DNA from: Dehalococcoidia bacterium
GTDB lineage: Bacteria; Chloroflexota; Dehalococcoidia; GIF9; AB-539-J10
Assembly (NCBI GenBank): GCA_030606385.1
Contig: JAUWGN010000050.1
Location: 1 to 7,152 of the forward strand
DNA length: 7,152 bases
Reading direction: 5' to 3'
In this document: piece by piece, positions 5,209 through 7,152 of the stretch
Numbering within the stretch: position 1 is the stretch's first letter
How the letters are laid out: every line of letters starts with the position of its first letter
Translations under genes and position numbers: made by a program
Notes under the pieces: model-generated
Database searches by the model: none
What the model was told of the DNA's origin: nothing
What the model saw: the letters and a program-made list of their open reading frames with translations, nothing else

Positions 5209-6496
5209 CTATACCCAAGGTAAGGAATTCAATTCGTCGTTTCTGCCAGTAGATATTGAACTCGACCGTATTGCCAGTTTCTGAAAGGATCGATGAATCC
5301 GGCAAAGTCTTGCTTGGGTGTATATGCCTGATAAGATGAGTACGTCTTCGCAAAGTAACTTTTGATTTTGGTTCTTCTGAAGGATTACCCAACATGCTGA
5401 ACTCATTCCAGAATAGCATAACTGCGCTAACGGATGTATAGTGCTCTTTTAATATACTTTGAATCATGGCGGATACTCGTTGAACCTCAGCAGGGAATTC
5501 ATCCGTTAATCTTTCAGGTGGCTTAATTCTACTCGAAATATCAATGGCGACTAGCCCAAAACAATCTCTACCTTTGCTTGAGGTCTTGATTTGCTTGTTA
5601 GCCTTTTTTATGACGTCACCAAACCGACTATCACTGGTATCCCTTTTAATTCTCTTGCAGTCAGTATATATAGGGAAATCATGCCCAGGAATTAGTATTT
5701 CAAAATCAGCCGTCCCTTGTTCGTCGGTGGGTTTCACATTGTGCTCCCTCGAGATATGCCAGGCCGCATAGGTTAGCTCAAGAAGCAAATCACCAAACTT
5801 CTCCGAATCAACTATCTCTGATTGGATTCTTTTTATGACACTGGCAGCCCCATAATTAGTAAGACTTCCGAATATATTCTTATCTGCATCACCATGGCTG
5901 CCCAATAGGAGAGCATGGTTTTCTAACACCATAGCAGTGATCTCCGGAAGGAATCCTACATGGTCAGGGTATTTAAAACCGCGCTCTAAAATATCATTAC
6001 ATAACGCCCATCTTATGTAGGCCGGGTGTCGCTCTTTATGTTGGACATCCAAAGTGAACCATTCAGCCCCGAGGATGTCCTCAAGTATCTTCTTATGCGT
6101 CTCGAAGTGGTTTATTTTATGTTCCCACGAATATGGCGTGATGTCGGCTAGCTTGTTGCCATTTAGAATAGCTTCGACGATTTTCCCTTTGTCAATCAAT
6201 ACAATTAGTTTATTGGTAGAAGCAACGTCATCTCCGCTGAAACTATAAGCCTTCTTCGATATCAGAGGCTCCCCAAGCTTGATACCTAAATTGATCTCCA
6301 TATCATTGGCATCGGGATCAATCCGAAAGAAGAATGAAAGTCTATTCGGGATGACAATTCTCCCATGAGGACATGTTTTCGGGGCTGTTAATTTCTTAGA
6401 AGACAATTCAATCTCAATAGTGCCGGTAATCTGTTCAATATCTTCAAAGGAATAGCCAATACGATCTACATTAGTTCGAATCCTTGGACGCATCAT
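5198..6496 (-). CDS. Orphan protein with a PD-(D/E)XK nuclease-like core
   Basis: This soluble protein of 432 residues belongs to no family I can name. Residues 1-120 look beta-rich with alternating hydrophobics (GTIEIEL, GRIVIP, SFFFRID, KLIVLID), and 121-220 look helical. From 232 the pattern fits a restriction-endonuclease fold: a helix with Glu240 (LLLELTYAAWHISREH), then ADFEI with Asp264, a short hairpin, IYTDCKRI with Asp279-Cys-Lys281, then a Lys/Gln-rich helix (KKANKQIK) and strand FGLVAIDIS (313-321). This gives E, D and D-x-K in the expected order. Residues 350-432 form a mixed tail with AVMLFWNEF. The ATG at 6496 is the furthest possible start, since an in-frame TAA lies at 6514-6512. 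Its ribosome site is poor. Nuclease activity is inferred; the target and any partner are unknown. Confidence 0.82.
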   Translation of the reverse strand: MMRPRIRTNVDRIGYSFEDIEQITGTIEIELSSKKLTAPKTCPHGRIVIPNRLSFFFRIDPDANDMEINLGIKLGEPLISKKAYSFSGDDVASTNKLIVLIDKGKIVEAILNGNKLADITPYSWEHKINHFETHKKILEDILGAEWFTLDVQHKERHPAYIRWALCNDILERGFKYPDHVGFLPEITAMVLENHALLLGSHGDADKNIFGSLTNYGAASVIKRIQSEIVDSEKFGDLLLELTYAAWHISREHNVKPTDEQGTADFEILIPGHDFPIYTDCKRIKRDTSDSRFGDVIKKANKQIKTSSKGRDCFGLVAIDISSRIKPPERLTDEFPAEVQRVSAMIQSILKEHYTSVSAVMLFWNEFSMLGNPSEEPKSKVTLRRRTHLIRHIHPSKTLPDSSILSETGNTVEFNIYWQKRRIEFLTLGIASS

Positions 6497-6514
6497 TTTT
6501 TTACCAATGAATTA

Positions 6515-6544
6515 AGAATAAATAAATTATGCCGTTTCTGTAAA
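6515..6544 (-). promoter_or_regulatory. Candidate promoter of the nuclease-like gene
   Basis: On the minus strand TTTACA (6544-6539) is followed after 18 bp by TATTCT (6520-6515), with an AT-rich spacer. The -10 matches the consensus at 4 of 6 positions and the transcript leader would be very short (roughly 10-15 nt), which fits the poor ribosome site. Moderate to weak evidence. Confidence 0.35.
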
Positions 6545-6689
6545 GTATCCCGTTAGAAAAGTATGCCCGCTGTATTATTATCTTTTGACGCACTTTTCGG
6601 CAGTGAGCTATTGTGGGACGGCCAAGCAGAGGAAAGCGAAAAAAACAATCACAGGACAAAATGACGACCATATAGAGTCAACTTTTTTC

Positions 6690-6717
6690 TTGACTACAAA
6701 TTCTATCAAAATATCAT
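6690..6717 (+). promoter_or_regulatory. Candidate sigma70 promoter for the right-edge gene
   Basis: TTGACT (6690-6695) and TATCAT (6712-6717) are separated by 16 bp, each with one mismatch to consensus. A transcript from here would have a leader of about 220 nt before the ATG at 6946, containing the 21-codon frame. Confidence 0.5.
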
Positions 6718-6930
6718 GATCCAAAGGTATTAAACAAAGCATCTTCTTGTTGCTGCACAATAAGCCAAAATGTTTAACTAGATATGCTATTCAAGGATAT
6801 CATGATGAAAGTTAAAACCAACACCAAGGTCTTGGTGGCCGATTTCCTTTCCAAGATTACGGGCTGAGTATATAATTCTTGGGCGATAGGGATTTAGCAA
6901 GCTCAGCTACAGAGAGTGCCACAGTTCATC

Positions 6931-6936
6931 AGGAGG
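6931..6936 (+). promoter_or_regulatory. Ribosome binding site of the right-edge gene
   Basis: AGGAGG, a full consensus core, ends 9 nt before the ATG at 6946. It decides that start over the in-frame GTG at 6916. Confidence 0.8.
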
Positions 6937-6945
6937 CGCATTGCT

Positions 6946-7152
6946 ATGGGCGAGAACTTTTCTGAAGAAGAAAGAGCCTTGTTACAGAAAATAGCGGAAG
7001 CAAAGAAGAAAAAGGGTGGTGTAGATCCTACGATAGTCGTGTACCGCGATGAAAATCAGCCTATTCGAATCGTAGTAAGAGCCATCAAACCACCAGTAAT
7101 TACTGGGGATTATGTTTCTGTAAGCGTTTCAGATTCCGATTTCCTTCGGATT
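6946..7152 (+). CDS. Unrecognised protein, N-terminal 69 residues (runs off window)
   Basis: The frame from ATG 6946 stays open to the window end, so the gene is cut at its 3' side. The first 25 residues form a charged helix (SEEERALLQKIAEAKKKKGG), followed by beta-like stretches PTIVVYRDEN, PIRIVVRAIK and YVSVSVSDSDFLRI. I do not recognise a family; the rest of the protein would be needed. The strong AGGAGG and the sharp helix-to-strand pattern support real coding. It diverges from the nuclease-like gene, but about 450 bp apart, so there is no firm functional link. Confidence 0.72.
   Translation, partial: MGENFSEEERALLQKIAEAKKKKGGVDPTIVVYRDENQPIRIVVRAIKPPVITGDYVSVSVSDSDFLRI

Larger units (their letters stand above)
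6497..6945. other. Divergent AT-rich intergenic region
   Basis: It lies between the nuclease-like gene (minus) and the gene at 6946 (plus) and carries candidate promoters for both. ATATCATGAT occurs twice (6711-6720 and 6798-6807). A 21-codon frame, beginning MMKVKTNTK, runs from 6802 to 6867 behind a weak AAGGA. I do not call it a gene. No RNA gene or terminator is evident. Confidence 0.4.

Noticed and set aside
6802..6867. 21-codon peptide gene
   Set aside because: It is too short to support without conservation, and its ribosome site is weak.

Overview
The window is a stretch of bacterial chromosome, with Shine-Dalgarno sites, sigma70-like promoters and a PilT gene. The ECF vitamin transporter, the GPR1/FUN34/YaaH-type membrane protein and the abundant short palindromic repeats of the GTCATTGCGAGTGAAGCGAAGCAAT type suggest an uncultured environmental lineage. 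Chloroflexota (Dehalococcoidia-like) is my best guess, held with low to moderate confidence because no marker gene is present.

Layout, left to right. (1) Positions 3-1417 hold the end of an energy-coupling-factor (ECF) ATPase gene, with a 4-base ATGA overlap into an ECF substrate-binding (S) component. The S gene carries an in-frame palindromic repeat of about 90 bp. (2) Positions 1443-1650 hold a decayed direct copy of the 3' half of the S gene. (3) An AT-rich promoter-like region and a doubtful 54-codon ORF lead into pilT (1975-3036), the type IV pilus retraction ATPase. Its segment just before Walker B looks altered by two compensating one-base indels. (4) Positions 3037-3542 are a gene-free repeat sink between convergent genes. 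They hold a TCAG/GCTGA repeat, pieces of the GTCATTGCGAG family, a 52-bp two-hairpin element, two overlapping stem-loops and two tandem palindromes 20 bp apart. (5) On the minus strand lies a six-helix membrane protein of the acetate/succinate transporter family (3543-4169), with a very good promoter and ribosome binding site. (6) Divergent from it is an unrecognised four-helix membrane protein (4441-4938). (7) On the minus strand, 5198-6496 encodes an orphan protein with a PD-(D/E)XK nuclease-like core. (8) At the right edge, an unrecognised small protein gene starts at 6946 and runs out of the window.

Only the ECF ATPase and S gene form a clear operon. The other genes are separate transcription units with no obvious common pathway. 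I see no clear multi-gene defence or biosynthetic system. The best candidates for something undescribed are the orphan nuclease-like protein, the protein-coding palindromic repeat in the S component, and the densely structured intergenic block at 3100-3520.
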